Positions 33,256 to 44,786 of a stretch of DNA of 64,000 nt are shown here, piece after piece. The first letter of the stretch is position 1. Every line of letters begins with the position of its first letter. Both the position numbers and the translations under genes were made by a program. The notes beneath the pieces are model-generated. The model searched no databases. It saw only the letters and a list, made by a program, of their open reading frames with translations, and was not told where the DNA came from. Source of the DNA: Phragmites australis (taxonomy: Eukaryota; Streptophyta; Magnoliopsida; Poales; Poaceae); contig NC_084941.1 in assembly GCF_958298935.1 (NCBI RefSeq), positions 17,272,001 to 17,336,000 of the forward strand, written 5' to 3'.

Positions 33256-34190
33256 ATGAGAACCCATAGTGGTGCCAGTAAAGACAATCTGGAGGGTTCG
33301 AATGCTTGTGATGCAAAACTGCCCCCGCCATCACCCATGACGGAGATGTTGGAGGTGGAGCCAACCTATATGGAGGTTTCTCCAAGTTTCTCCGAATTCA
33401 ACATCCCATCTTCACCTGTGCCAAAGATCCCATTGATGCTGATGATTGGCTTTGCACCATTGAGGAGAAGCTTGCTCTCATGCAGTATGATGATCATGAC
33501 AAGGTCCAATATGACCCATCAACTTCAAGGCACAGCTGGGGCATGGTGGAAGAGTTATCTCGCCATGTAAGCCCCTGACAACCTTGTCACTTGGGTGGAG
33601 TTCCACATGGTCTTCCGTGCTTTCTACATCCCTAAGGTTGTGAGGGACATCAAGTAATAGGAGTTCCTCGATATAAAGCAAGGGGACAAGTCCGTGATGT
33701 ATTATGTGAAAGAGTTCAACAATTTGGTTCAATATGCACTCGAACATGTCTCCATTGATGAATGCAAGCAAGAGTACATCATAAAGGGGCTTTCTACGAA
33801 GATGCAAGAGAAGCTCTCTATCCTTAGCTTTTATGATTTCAACACATTGATGAGCAAGTCCATCATAGTAGAATACACGATGGAGAAACATCAAGAGGAA
33901 AAGAAACGCAAGAGGGATGCCCAGTTTCTGATGGAGACAACAAGCAACGCCTATGCACAGGACCATCACTCCCATCTCATGCACTGACCATGGTGTCTCC
34001 GCAAATTAAGTGGTTAGCCCATTGTTCTCCTTCTCAATGGCAGTCCCAAGAAGCTGCGAAGAATCAAAGAAGAAACTCAAATCGTGGCTCGAAGGGTCTA
34101 TGCATCAATTGTGGCCAAATCAGGAACTTTGCCCAACGTTATCGCTATCCAAAACAAGATAGTGTGGTCAATACCTCGACTTAACCACCA
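33256..34190 (+). pseudogene. Element B gag (broken)
   Basis: Likely start ATG at 33256 (MRTHSGASKDN). The capsid is then spread over shifted frames: DADDWLCTIEEKLALMQYDD, HQLQGTAGAWWKSYLAM, WVEFHMVFRAFYIP, and from 33694 YYVKEFNNLVQYALEHV and EYIIKGLSTKMQEKL. A basic stretch EKHQEEKKRKRDAQFL precedes a decayed knuckle CINCGQIRNFAQRY near 34108, where the last Cys and the His have been lost. Two or more frameshifts and several stops. Confidence 0.82.
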
Positions 34191-34845
34191 CCTCATGGGT
34201 CGCAGAAGATTCCGTCTCTAAAAAGCATGGAAATATCAGTATTATCACCGTTAAGGAAGCTCAAGATGAGATTGGTGTCCTCTTAAGCACGCTTCTTATC
34301 AACTCTCACCCCGCAATGGTACTCTTCGATTCTGGGGCTTCTCATTCTTTTATCAAGAGGACTTGTTCCACAACTCATGCATTTTCCATTCAAGTCATGC
34401 ACACTCCCTATCTCATAATAACACCCGATGGAAAGATATTCTCAGAGCTTATGGTTCGGAATGCACAAATTCTCAAATGGAGCCATTTTCCAAGCCAATT
34501 TAATCGTGATCGACTCGATAGGCTTGGATGTCATTTTGGGAATGAATTGGTTAATCAAGAATGGTGCGATCATCGAGTGTGCACCACAGTATATCTCCCT
34601 TTCAAGTTCTTCCAATGATCAAGTCACTCTATACCTCGATGAGAGTGGTCCACATCTCTATGCAATGGAGGGTGTCATCTCCACAAATGTTGCTAATATT
34701 TCTGTGGTGTGTGAGTACTCATATGTCTTCCCGGAAGAGCTACCGAGGATACCACCTGACCGAGAAGTTGAATTCACCATTGATCTTTTTACCCAGAACG
34801 GCCCCGATTTCAAAAGGTTCCTAACAGATGCCGCGAAATGAATTG
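34191..34845 (+). pseudogene. Element B protease region
   Basis: Protease active site MVLFDSGASHSFI at about 34316-34355. A frameshift follows, and the domain continues in the frame of 34428-34841 with ANLIVIDSIGLDVILGMNWL, IECAPQYISL and the linker YSYVFPEELPRIPPDREVEF. The order and spacing match element C, which is a relative. Confidence 0.82.
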
Positions 34846-36030
34846 GCAAAGTTGAAGAAGCAAATTCAGGAGTTACTTGCTAAAGGGTTTCATTCGTCCG
34901 AGCTTCTCACCTTGGGGATGTTCGGCGCTCTTTGCGAAGAAGAAGGACCAAACATTATAGATGTGTGTTGACTACCGTCCGTTAAATGTGGTCACTATCA
35001 AGAACAAGTATCCACTTCCTTGAATTGATATTTTGTTCAATCAATTGTCCAGTGCCCGTTTTTTCTCCAAGATTGACTTGAGGTTGGGCTACCATCATAT
35101 TAAAATCCGAATGGATGACATTCCAAAGACAGCGTTATCTACTTGTTATGGACTCTACAAGTATACCATTATATCTTTCGGCCTAACCAATGCACCGGCC
35201 TACTTTATGTACTTGATGAACACGGTCTTCATGGAAGAACTTGACAAGTTTGTCGTGGTCTTCATTGATGACATTCTCATTTACTCTAAGACCAAAGAAG
35301 AACATGCTGAACATCTTCGGGTTGTTCTTGAAAGGCTTTAGAAACGTCATTTTTATGCCAAGTTTAGAAGATGTGAATTTGGCTAAAGGATCTCTCCTCT
35401 CCTGGTCATGTTCTTTCCGAAAGTGGTGTCATGGTTGACCCAAGCAAGGTGAAAGGTGTGCTCAATTAGGTGCAATCCCAAAATGTCACTGACATCTGAA
35501 GTTTCCTTGGACTTGCAGGTTATTAACGCCAATTCATTGAGAACTTCTTCAAAATTGCAAAGTCTATGACTGAATTGTTGAAGAAAGATATCAAGTTCAA
35601 TGGTCCAAGGAATGTGAAGTAGCTTTCCAAACCTTGAAATATCATCTCACTATCGCGCCCGTTCTCACTCAACCGAATATTCACAAGAGCTGTGATGTCT
35701 ATTATGATGCCTCTTGTATTGGCCTCAGTTGTATTATCATACAAGAAGGTCGAGTTGTCACCTACGCTTCACACCAATTGAAGTGGCATGGAGAGAATTA
35801 CCCTACTCATAATCTAGAGCTTACGGTAGTAGTGCACGCCCTGAACATTTGGTGTCACTACCTCCTTGGAAATCTTTACAACATTTACACCAATCACAAG
35901 AGCCTCAAATATATCTTCACTCAAGTTGATCTAAACATGAAGCAAAGGAGGTGGCCTGAATTAATCAAAGACTATGATTGGAGGTCCATTGTCATCTGGG
36001 CAAGGCAAATGTTGTCGCCGATGTCTTGAG
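34846..36030 (+). pseudogene. Element B RT and RNase H (broken)
   Basis: RT is traceable from about 34846 (LAKLKKQIQELLAKGFI-like) through [39 protein letters not shown], and the intact catalytic box [17 protein letters not shown] at 35255-35305. The open part is 35033-35341. A stop and frame changes cover the thumb. RNase H reads CDVYYDASCIGLSCIIIQEG, YASHQLKWHGENYPTHNLEL and IYTNHKSLKYIFTQ to about 36000. Asp of the SDHKN box is changed to Asn. Confidence 0.86.
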
Positions 36031-37610
36031 TCGGAAAGCTTAGTGCAATTGTCTTATTATGGTCTCACATAAGAGTTCCACCATTTGTGATGACTTTTAG
36101 AGATTTGGACTCGAGATGGTCTTGGAGATATTTCTTCCCAATCTAGAGATAAAATCCATCCTCCTTAATCAAATCATAGAAGCTCAAAAAGATGACAAAG
36201 GCATGGCCCGAATTTGGGATAAAATGAAACAGAGCAAAACTAGTTGTTTTTTCAAGGATGATCAAGGAATCCTATGGTTTGGAAAAAGGCTAGTGGTTTT
36301 GAAGGTCATTGAGGAAGAGAATTTTGGATGAAGCTCGTGATTATTTGCTATCCATTTACCCAGGGAGCACTAAAATTTACCAAGACCTCAACCAAAGATT
36401 TTGGTGGACCCGCATGAAGCGCGAAATCACTTGGTATGTCACCGAGTGTCATGTTTCCCAGAGAGTGAAGGCCAAACTCAAACCGGTCGATATGCTCCAA
36501 CCCTTAACTATTCCCTTTTGTAGGTGTGAATAAATCAGTATGGATTTTATTACTGGACTACCCAAGACATCTCAAGGGCATGACTAAATTTGGGTCATTG
36601 TTGACTAATTGACCAAATCAGCTCATTTCCTTTCTATCAAAACCAAGTACTCCGTCAAGCAATATGCAGAACTATATCTCTCCTGAATTATTTGTCTCCA
36701 TCGTGTTCCTGCGAAGATAGTCTCCGACCATGGCTCCATTTTTGTCTCTCTTTTTTGGAAGAGCCTTCTTGAAGCTATGCGAACTGATCTCTTTCATAGC
36801 ACCAAATATCATACTCAAACTGGAGGTCAAACCAAGAGACTAAACAAAATCCTTGAAGATATGCTGCAAACATGTGTCCTCGCTTATGGAAAGAAGTGGG
36901 AGAATTGCTTATTGTTTGTTGAGTTCTCATACAACAATAGCTACCAATCAAGCATCAAGATGTTGCCTTTCAAAGCGCTCTATGGAAGAAGGTACAGAAC
37001 TCCCATTAATTGGTCTGAGTCTGGCGAGAGAACATTCTTTGGTTCGGACTTAGTCCTGTAAGCGGAAGCTCAAGTCAGGACTATCCATGAGTGGTTGCAT
37101 GCGACTTAATCTCGCCAAAAGAGTTATGCCGATCGTCGCCATCGTGAGATTATTTTCCACGTTGGAGATTATATCTACCTTAAGGTCACCCCACTTAAGG
37201 GAATGCAATGGTTTCATATGAAGGGAAAATTGGCGCCTCGTTATTTCGACCCATTTTCAGTGGTTGCCCGAAGCAGAGCAGTTGCCAATCAATTAGAATT
37301 ACCTCCATCCCTCTCCAATGTACACCATGTCTTTCACGTCTCACAATTGAAGAAATGTCTCTGAGCTTCAATCGAAGTTGTGGTTTTGGGTGATCTTAAT
37401 ATTCAACCCGACCTATCCTATCATGAAAGTTCAATTTGAATTTTGGATGAAACAGAACGCAAGACCCATAGTCGCTTAATCAAATTGGTCAAAGTACAAT
37501 GGAGTAACCACGCGGAAGATGAAGCTACATGGGAGCGAGAAGATCGAATCCGCTCCGAGTATCCTGACCTTTTTATGAACTGTGAGTGTTGTTCCACTTT
37601 TTGTGAATCT
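36031..37610 (+). pseudogene. Element B integrase and chromodomain-like tail
   Basis: N-terminal integrase: LSIYPGSTKIYQDLNQRFWW, WYVTECHVSQRVKAKL around 36345-36490. The core is in broken frames: MDFITGLPKTSQGHD, then IVSDHGSIF and KYHTQTGGQTKRLNKILEDM. YGRRYRTPINWSESGE follows, then YIYLKVTPLKGMQW near 37170. The tail has KVQWSNHAEDEATWERED near 37490-37545, the same chromodomain-like signature as in element C. It ends near 37610. Stops interrupt nearly every block. Confidence 0.82.
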
Positions 37611-38143
37611 TAGACATCTCCCATCAACATAGTTTCACTGTATTGCTACTTAAAAATTTTCCTAGAGGAACGCTCTAAGAAAGATCTCAGCCAAAGGAAA
37701 AGACCCCTTCTGGTAGTCTAACCACGGCCCTAGTGGTCAGACAGCCAGAGGCGCATAGTACTATTTTGGTCTCTGTTCATTGGGCGATCTGACTGTGAAA
37801 GGCCACCAAAGCCAAAATACACTCTATCCAAATAGCGGTCTGACCGCCTTGACTGCAGTCCAACTGCCGTTGTGCCATAGTTTGACCGAGCCTAGCCACG
37901 GCCAAACTACCAGCGCACAGAAGGTCTGTTTTGATATCTTTCTCGCTCACGATGATTGAGAGGCACGATGAACCTTATTTTTTCACTAACAAAAAAATCT
38001 TTTTTCACTCCATGTTAATCCTATTAGGACGTCTTGCTACCAAAAGTGCCATCTCTCATTACGTGGCTATGTTTAACACGTTGCCCACTCCCCTGAGTTT
38101 ACCGAATCTCAGGACGAGATTCCTTTTAAGGGGGGAGGAGATT
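37611..38143 (+). other. Element B 3' untranslated region and polypurine tract
   Basis: Non-coding. It includes more GGTCTGACC-type motifs (37715-37925), and ends with AAGGGGGGAGGAGATT at 38128-38143, a clear polypurine tract directly before the LTR start TGTCACAACC at 38144. Confidence 0.75.
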
Positions 38144-38515
38144 TGTCACAACCCAAAAACCCTAACCTAGACATAGAGCACGTATATGCATCATGATATC
38201 ATATTTCATGTTTTTGGTTTTTGTTTTATGTGTCCCAAAAACTTTTTGAAAAGGTTACGTCATTAAACGCCTCGCTTTTCCACATATAGTTATGAGTGGG
38301 AATTTTTTTGAGGTAGTTAGATAGCCCAAAACCATTTAGGAAGGAAGGGGAGAAGAATTGGTATAAAAAGGAAAAAGGAGGAAAGACTTTCTCCACATGG
38401 GCCAGCACACGGTCTGACCGAGGTTACCTACGGTCCGACCATCAGGACTTAGAACGCCACTAAAGACAAATTGACCACCTCTCAATCACTCCCTCATTGA
38501 TTTTCTTCCCCACAT

Positions 38516-38550
<35 letters not shown>

Positions 38551-39591
38551 CAAGGGGGGCTCCCTCACCATTCCTCCACCTCAAGCTCAATGGAAGTCAA
38601 AGCGAAGGAGAAGGTCACCCACGTCGTCCCCAAGCTCATCCCCAAGCATTCACTCACTAGAGCAAACCCCAAGCCTTTCTTCCATCCCTAGGCCTATTGG
38701 AGCATCCTGGAGTTGATCTTCACATCAGAGCTTCCTCGGAGCCAGTCAACCCTCAAGAAAGCTTCCCCACACTAAGGTGAAGCTTTCCAACCCCTCCCCC
38801 CTTTTTTCCTCTAAGTTTTTCCCAATCCCCATAGCCTTAGAATCAAGCTCCACCTAGCCATAGATGTCGATCCATGGTGTCCAAGCTTTTGGCCCCATGC
38901 ATGTCACCCAAACCACCTTAAATAGATCCTCTAACCTTGCAGAGTGTTTGGGTACCACCCTTTGTCAAAGGCATCACCAAAGCCTTTGTCAGCGACCTCA
39001 CCGAGGTGCTACCAGATAGGCACAGTGGTCTAACCGCCACTTGGGCCGAGCTGACCACTAGGTTGGACTTGGTCAAGTCATTTTTGGGAATCAGACTCCA
39101 TAATCAAGAGTCAGACGCCACTTGGCCAGTCTGACCGCCAGACCCTGCGATCTGACTGCCATGGGTCCAATCTGACTGGCATAGGTCTAGTCTAACCTCC
39201 AAGACTACTCAAGTACTATTTTCTCCTCTGTCAGACCCACATGGTCTGACTGCCACCTCCCCCTGTCTGACCGTCAGATACCCAGAACCTAGTGAGCTCA
39301 GTTTATCCCATGTGATTTTTAGATCTCTTCTAGCCCAATCATTTCAATGTTCTTTTACAAATGTTTTCATGACATGTTCTGTTGCATCTTATTCATGATC
39401 ATGCATCATAAAGCATACTTTACGTCATTTTGTCATGCTTATTGCGATGCATTTTCCCTCTTTTAGTCATCTACGAATCGAAGAGTGGCGGATTTTCTTA
39501 AGGAGATTTTGTGGTTGATCTTGATTGTGAAGCTAAGGACCAAGGCAAGCATCGATGCATATTTCTCCTATATTTTGGTGTATTGTTAGCC
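38144..39591 (+). repeat. Element B 3' LTR (truncated)
   Basis: Matches 18188-19645, including a (GA)n tract at 38516-38545 and the GGTCTGACC array at 39015-39280. Similarity ends near GTGTATTGTTAGCCA (39591), where copia G starts. Confidence 0.82.
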
Positions 39592-40491
39592 ACATGTGTA
39601 TCAATAAGTCTTGCATCACTAGCCGTTACTGTGAGTATCCGAGTTCACCCGGAGTATCCGGGTAGCACAGAAAACCACGTATCTAACCTGTCAGAACTAG
39701 CCGTTACACTGACCCGGAGTATCCGGGTTCACCTGGAGTCTCTGAGTAACGCTTTGAGAAAAATCGGCTAGAACACTAGTTCGGAGGATGCCCGGAAGAT
39801 CCGGAAGCATCAAGACTCGGAGACTCCGGACCAACTCAGAGACTTCGGCTAAAAAACCTTGACTAATCGAGAGCCTTTCTCAGAGTCTTACTAGGAGACT
39901 CCAGGACTTAACAACATCCGGAGTATCCGAACTAACTCGGAGACTCTGGGCTTAAAAATAAAACGAAACCAAGAGCTCTTCTCGGAGTCTCACTCGGAGG
40001 CTCCGGAACATTTGCATAGTCCGAAGTATCCGGGCTATCCCGGAGACTCCGAGCTCAGAATTAAAGCCAAACCGAGAGCACTTCACGGAGTCTCACTCGG
40101 AGATTCCGGAACACCTAACAGAGTCTGGAGTTTCCGGACCAACCCGGAGACTCTGGAACTAGACAACTCTGCCCTATTTTCCCAGTGTTCGTGAGTGATG
40201 GTTTCTGCCAAAAATTAGTTTTCACAAAATACTTTGAGCATTGAGACACTACCAAAATTACAAAAAGCATCCCTCTTAATAGTAGACATTTCTAAAACTC
40301 AAATTCAAAATAAAACTGAGTTGAACTCTATGAGTTTCTTCATGTCACTTCTCCTTTCTTTTGAGGGATATTGACTTTTTTAACTTTTTCAACGGGACTA
40401 AAACTTGTTCATACACTTGATAAAACCATTAGTCCCTTAATCATTTATCATCAATTAGCCAAAACCCACAAGGGGCCTAGATGCACTTTCA
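39592..40491 (-). repeat. Copia G 3' LTR with dyad-motif array
   Basis: Minus-strand start TGAAAGTGCATC at 40491. Positions 39640-40165 hold about twenty degenerate copies of GGAGACTCCGG, GGAGTATCCGG and similar, alternating with short spacers. The array is conserved in the other LTR. The left limit is set by the change to element B sequence and is uncertain by some tens of bases. Confidence 0.8.
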
Positions 40492-40508
40492 ATCTCCTCC
40501 TTTTTGTG
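40492..40508 (-). promoter_or_regulatory. Polypurine tract of copia G
   Basis: On the minus strand ACAAAAAGGAGGAGAT stands immediately before the 3' LTR start. The segment 40509-41397 between it and the accessory ORF is non-coding. Confidence 0.7.
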
Positions 40509-41397
40509 ATTGATGACAACCCAATTAAAACTTATAAAAGATAATAGAATTTAAAGGTTTTGAATTTTATGATATTTGGTAAGCTCCCCCTAAACATGTG
40601 CATTGCCTTGAAATTAGAATTTAAGAGCAAATGCACATATTTAAAGAAAATTTTGCGAGAGCTCCCCCTATATCTTAGAATTCGTGGGGTGCAAAGTGAG
40701 TGAACATTTATATACGTGATGCATATGACATGATATTTCACAAAAACTAAGAAAGAGGGAAACAAACATTACATCAACCAATTCATCACACTAGCACAAA
40801 TATAGGCTTACAAATTTGAAAGTTTCTACTACAAGGACACCACATAGTTCATTACAATTATTACATATGTCTCATTTAACCCACGGAAACGATGAAGGAT
40901 TAAGAAAGAAGAAAGACAGGAAACATCGGATTTCTCTCCCCCTTTGGCATCAAGCACCAAAAAGAAAGAGAAGCAGAATAAGGAATCAGCCGCTATATTC
41001 CTCATAGTCATCATCGCCACCATCATCGGATCCATCTTCATTGTCATTTTCCGAAGAGCTTGCTTCGGCTTCTTCTATTTCCTCGTCGTCATCGGTCTCC
41101 TCATCATCTTGAGCATGGGAGGAACCCTCAGCAACTCTTTGGGCTTCATCATACCAAGCCCAAGGGTTCTTGAACTCTGGCTCACTCGCTTCTTCTTCGT
41201 TGATGATTGGAGAGAAAGGTGGCTAAATGCCAAGGTGAGTGTGAATTTCCTTCTGCCTTGCTTCAATTTTTCTCATCCTAATTTTGGTCTCTCGAATCTG
41301 AGTGGCATTGTGAGTGCAGACTCAAAATATTGCCTTGAGTGCACTCTTGATAAAAAGGTTGAGAGCCCCTAGAGGATGGAACACGTTGAGGAGCCAT

Positions 41398-42635
41398 TCA
41401 TTGTGCACTGGGAGCTGCAGGTGGAGGAGAGGGTGGAGGAGATGACTGAGAGGTCACAATTCTCATCCGATAGGGTTCATGCTTCACCTCCTTGAAGAAA
41501 TTTTTCTTTGTTACCCTTTCAATCATATACATGATATAGGGCGCATATGCACAACCCTTGTTGGGAGTATATGAGGTAGCATGGATTTCCTTCCAAACAA
41601 AGTCTATCACACTGAAAGGTTCGCCCCCATTAGACATCCATGCTAGAAGGTTCCTTGAGATTCCTTGGACATTTGTTGCATCACCTCCTTTTGGATTTAA
41701 TGTGAGACGAAATAGACTGTTTAAATACTTGTAGTAGGGCTTCATCCCTGTTTTTGTGCCATGTATCACCCTTCCTCGATCCAAATATATAAAATCTATA
41801 TCATCAGGTGATAACTGATTCTCATCGTGTATCTTGGAGTTGTGCAAGTCACGAACATCAAAACCAAAGATGTGAGCAAATGTTTGATATGAGATTCTAT
41901 ATATATATCTCCTTCAATCATCTATGACGTGGACTGATTCTCCTCATGATCATAAGAAAGTGTAGCATAAAATTGGGCAACCACCTCTACACTCCAATCA
42001 CATTTCAGACTCATAAAGTTCTTAATTTTCTTTTCTTCACATGCAGCAATGACAGCCTTGAATGTTTGATCATTCTTCTGCTCCATGTACTCCCAATCAA
42101 TCCACTGCATTGGAGTGACAAGGTTCTTCTTGGTGAGGATCACGCTTTCATAAAAGTCGGCGTGAAACTCGTTCCAAAAGTGTGGGTCTGCCATGCTCTT
42201 CTCATATTCATAAGGATCTTCACCTCTATCCTTCTTGCACTTAGCAGCTTTCTTCATATAATCAATCATCCTTCTTGGAATTTCATGTGCTTGGTGAGCT
42301 TTGTAGGGCCTGTGTAGCTTCAGGGGTGCTAACACAATGTTCTCTTCCTCTATCTCATCATCCTCCCCATGGATACTACAACCGGCACCCACGGCTTTTC
42401 CTTTTCCATGGCCTACTATAACAGGAGCTGTTCCCCTTGGCCTGAAAGTGCCTTTTCCTCTCATGGCTTGTAACATAGTCGATCCGTGAGGCATATTTTC
42501 TGATTGTGCCAGCTCCTCAATCCAAATTCCTCTTGATTCAACACGCTGAGGAGGAGCATCGCTTTGAGCTTGAGCTTGAGAATCACTTTTACGTTTCTTC
42601 TTCCTCTCATACCCATATCCCTTGTTTCTATCCAT
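41398..42635 (-). pseudogene. Copia G accessory ORF (plant transposon-protein-like)
   Basis: Downstream of RNase H in the element's sense direction. ATG at 42635 (MDRNKGYGYERKKKRKSD, a strongly basic start). The first frame runs to 41922. A one-base shift near 41925 and one TGA then lead to a second frame ending at 41398, about 410 codons in all. Features: HEIPRRMIDYMKKAAK, WNEFHADFYESVILTKKN, MQWIDWEYMEQKN, CDWSVEVVAQFYATL, then FAHIFGFDV, NPKGGDATNV and YAPYIMYMIERV. The FYATL..FAHIFGF layout resembles the family called putative plant transposon protein (Pfam PF20167, from memory). Role unknown; a basic N-terminus suggests nuclear or nucleic-acid contact. Confidence 0.6.
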
Positions 42636-43600
42636 CTCAAAAGACCTGAGATATACATGAAAGATATATAAGAGAGGCACAAGGGTTGGTTGAGAAAGAA
42701 CATGGAATTGAAGGCATACTGAAACTTCTAACAGACCTGGATACTCCGGGTAGCCTAACTTCGGAGCAAGAATTTGGGAATAGTGTGATTCTTCTTCCAC
42801 ATTGCAAAAGCCCTTCTAGGGATTGATTCTAGGGACTAAAGGGACATTTTCACCGAAGGAATTTGATTCTAGACTGAGCTATTTGGAGATCGAGTGAAAA
42901 GTACCTTTTAGGGCTAGATGAAGCATGGAGATTCAATCCGGAGGTAAGGTTGGAGATTCCGAGCTAGGGACGATGAAGAATCCAAGAACTTCACGAAAAA
43001 TCCTTGGATGAAACTTGAAATCGCCGGAGCTCTCTTCTTGTGGAGAGGGGAAGGGAAAAGAAGTGAGATGATGGAAGAGAGAAGAAAAACCGACGGGGTT
43101 TGCTATATAAGCTGGGTAACTCAGAGACTCCGGCCTGACCCAGAGACTCCGGGTGGAGTCTGGAGTTTGAACCGAAAGCTTGTCCCGGAGGGTGACCTGG
43201 ACCCTCCGGGTTGAGTAATAGAATCCTGATACTCTGGGTGGACCCGGAGACTCCGGGTTCTATCAACTCAACAGAACTAGAAGCTCACGAAACAGTGTCA
43301 GACTTTGGATACTCTGGCATTGTCCGGACATTCCGGGATCTCTAGATTTTGTAGATTGAGCTAGGAACTGCGATTCAACAGGAGGAAGATTCTTGGACAA
43401 TTGAGACATATATATTTCCACTTGTGATCAGCCAACAAACATCGTTACATAACTATGATCAGAAGTCACAAAGTATGATCCAAAGATCAAAGATCCAAAA
43501 TTTTCAAATGTTGCACACAAGAGTTTTGAAAACCCCTATCTATAAAACTACAAATCTACAACAATCAATTTTATGCAATATGTCAAGCCACGTTGTGAGA
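42636..43600 (-). other. Copia G spacer with second dyad-motif array
   Basis: Between RNase H and the accessory ORF. Positions 43115-43345 and 42715-42760 carry further GGAGACTCCGG / GATACTCCGG motifs, like the LTR array. So the motif flanks the start of the accessory ORF as well. No coding domain recognised. Confidence 0.6.
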
Positions 43601-44786
43601 ATCTAGGATATTGAGCTCACATCTAAAATCGCAAAACCTTCACTCATCTAATGGCTTTGTGAGGATATCGGCTAGTTGTTTTTCAGTTCTCACATGGCGA
43701 ATATCGATATCCCCTTTGGTAGAGTGGTCTCTCAAGAAGTAGTGACGTATATGTGTTTAGTTCTTGAGTGTTGTACGGGGTTATTGGCTATTTTGACGGC
43801 ACTCTCATTGTCACACAAAAGTGGGACTTTGGTCATGTTATAGCCGTAATCTCTCAATATTTGCCTCATCCAAAGTAGTTGAGCACAACAAGCGCTCGCA
43901 GCAACATACTCGGGTTCGGCGGTGGATAGGGCTACAAAATTTTTTTTCTTGGATGATCAATACACCAAAGACCTACCCAAGAATTGGCAAGTCCCGGATG
44001 TACGCTTCCTATCCACTTTACAACCGGCATAATCGGAGTTCGAATAGCCGATAAGTTCGAAGGATGAATCTTTGGGGTACCATAAGCCAAGGTATGAAGT
44101 ATGAACTAGATATCTAAGAATTCTCTGAACGACCATTAAATGGCACTCCTTAGGAGTGGCTTGAAATCTTGCACATATGCACACACTAAGCATAATATCG
44201 GTTCTAGATGCACAAAGGTAAAGTAAGAACCAATCATAAAACAATATACCTTTTGATCCACGGCCTTGCCTTCTTCATTTAGGTCGAGATGCCCATTTGA
44301 TTGCATTGGAGTCTTGATGAGCTTTGCATTCTCCATATCAAACTTCTTAAGCATATCCTTGATATACTTCGTTTGATAAATAGAAGTTCCTTCCTTAAGT
44401 TGTTTGATTTGAAATCCTAGAAAGAACTTTAATTCTCCCATTATTGACATCTCGAACCTCTTGGTCATAATCCTACTAAACTCTTCGCAAAATATCTTGT
44501 TAGTAGAACCAAATATAATGTTATCGATATATATTTGGCAAACAAATAAATAATTATCAACATTTTTAGTCAAAAGGGTAGAACCGGCTTTGCCTATTTC
44601 AAAGCCTTTCTTAATGAGAAAATCCCTAAGATATTCATACATGCTCTAGGTGCTTGCTTAAGCCCATAGAGCGCCTTATGAAGTTTATACACATGATGAG
44701 AACATTTGGGATCTTCAAATCCGGGAGGTTGCTCTACGTACACCAATTCGGAGATTGGTCAATTTAGGAAAGCGCTCTTCACGTTA
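43601..44786 (-). pseudogene. Copia G RT (3' half) and RNase H
   Basis: Begins inside RT at VKSAFLN (44786), then [15 protein letters not shown], the open stretch 44642-44136 with [26 protein letters not shown] (YVDDIIFGS with both catalytic-box changes: Val to Ile, second Asp to Asn), MSIMGELKFFLGFQIKQ and MLKKFDMENAKLIKTPM. RNase H continues in several frames: LLCDNESAVKIANNP, HSRTKHIHVRHYFLREH and KQLADIFTKPLDE near 43660. The gene-sized deletion at its 5' side removed gag, PR and INT. Confidence 0.86.

Larger units (their letters stand above)
18188..39591 (+). mobile_element. Element B: chromovirus-type Ty3/gypsy, split by element C
   Basis: Two pieces: 18188-20760 (5' LTR) and 32425-39591 (internal region and 3' LTR). 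The LTR pair is recognised by the shared start (TGTCACACCC at 18188, TGTCACAACC at 38144) and by collinear similarity through a (GA)n tract to an ATATTTCTCCTATATTTTGG block at 19609 and 39558. Gag, PR, RT, RNase H, INT and a chromodomain-like tail follow in plus orientation, as in Tekay/Del chromoviruses. Element C sits inside the 5' LTR. The 3' LTR is cut after about 1.45 kb where copia G begins. Many stops; inactive. Confidence 0.85.

Noticed and set aside
33478..33984. 168-codon open frame on the minus strand over element B gag
   Set aside because: It lies exactly opposite the gag coding of B, has no known domain and no initiation context, so it is a shadow frame.
39640..40165. CRISPR-like array of short repeats
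   Set aside because: The units are degenerate, spacers are too short and variable, no cas genes are present, and it lies in a plant retrotransposon LTR.
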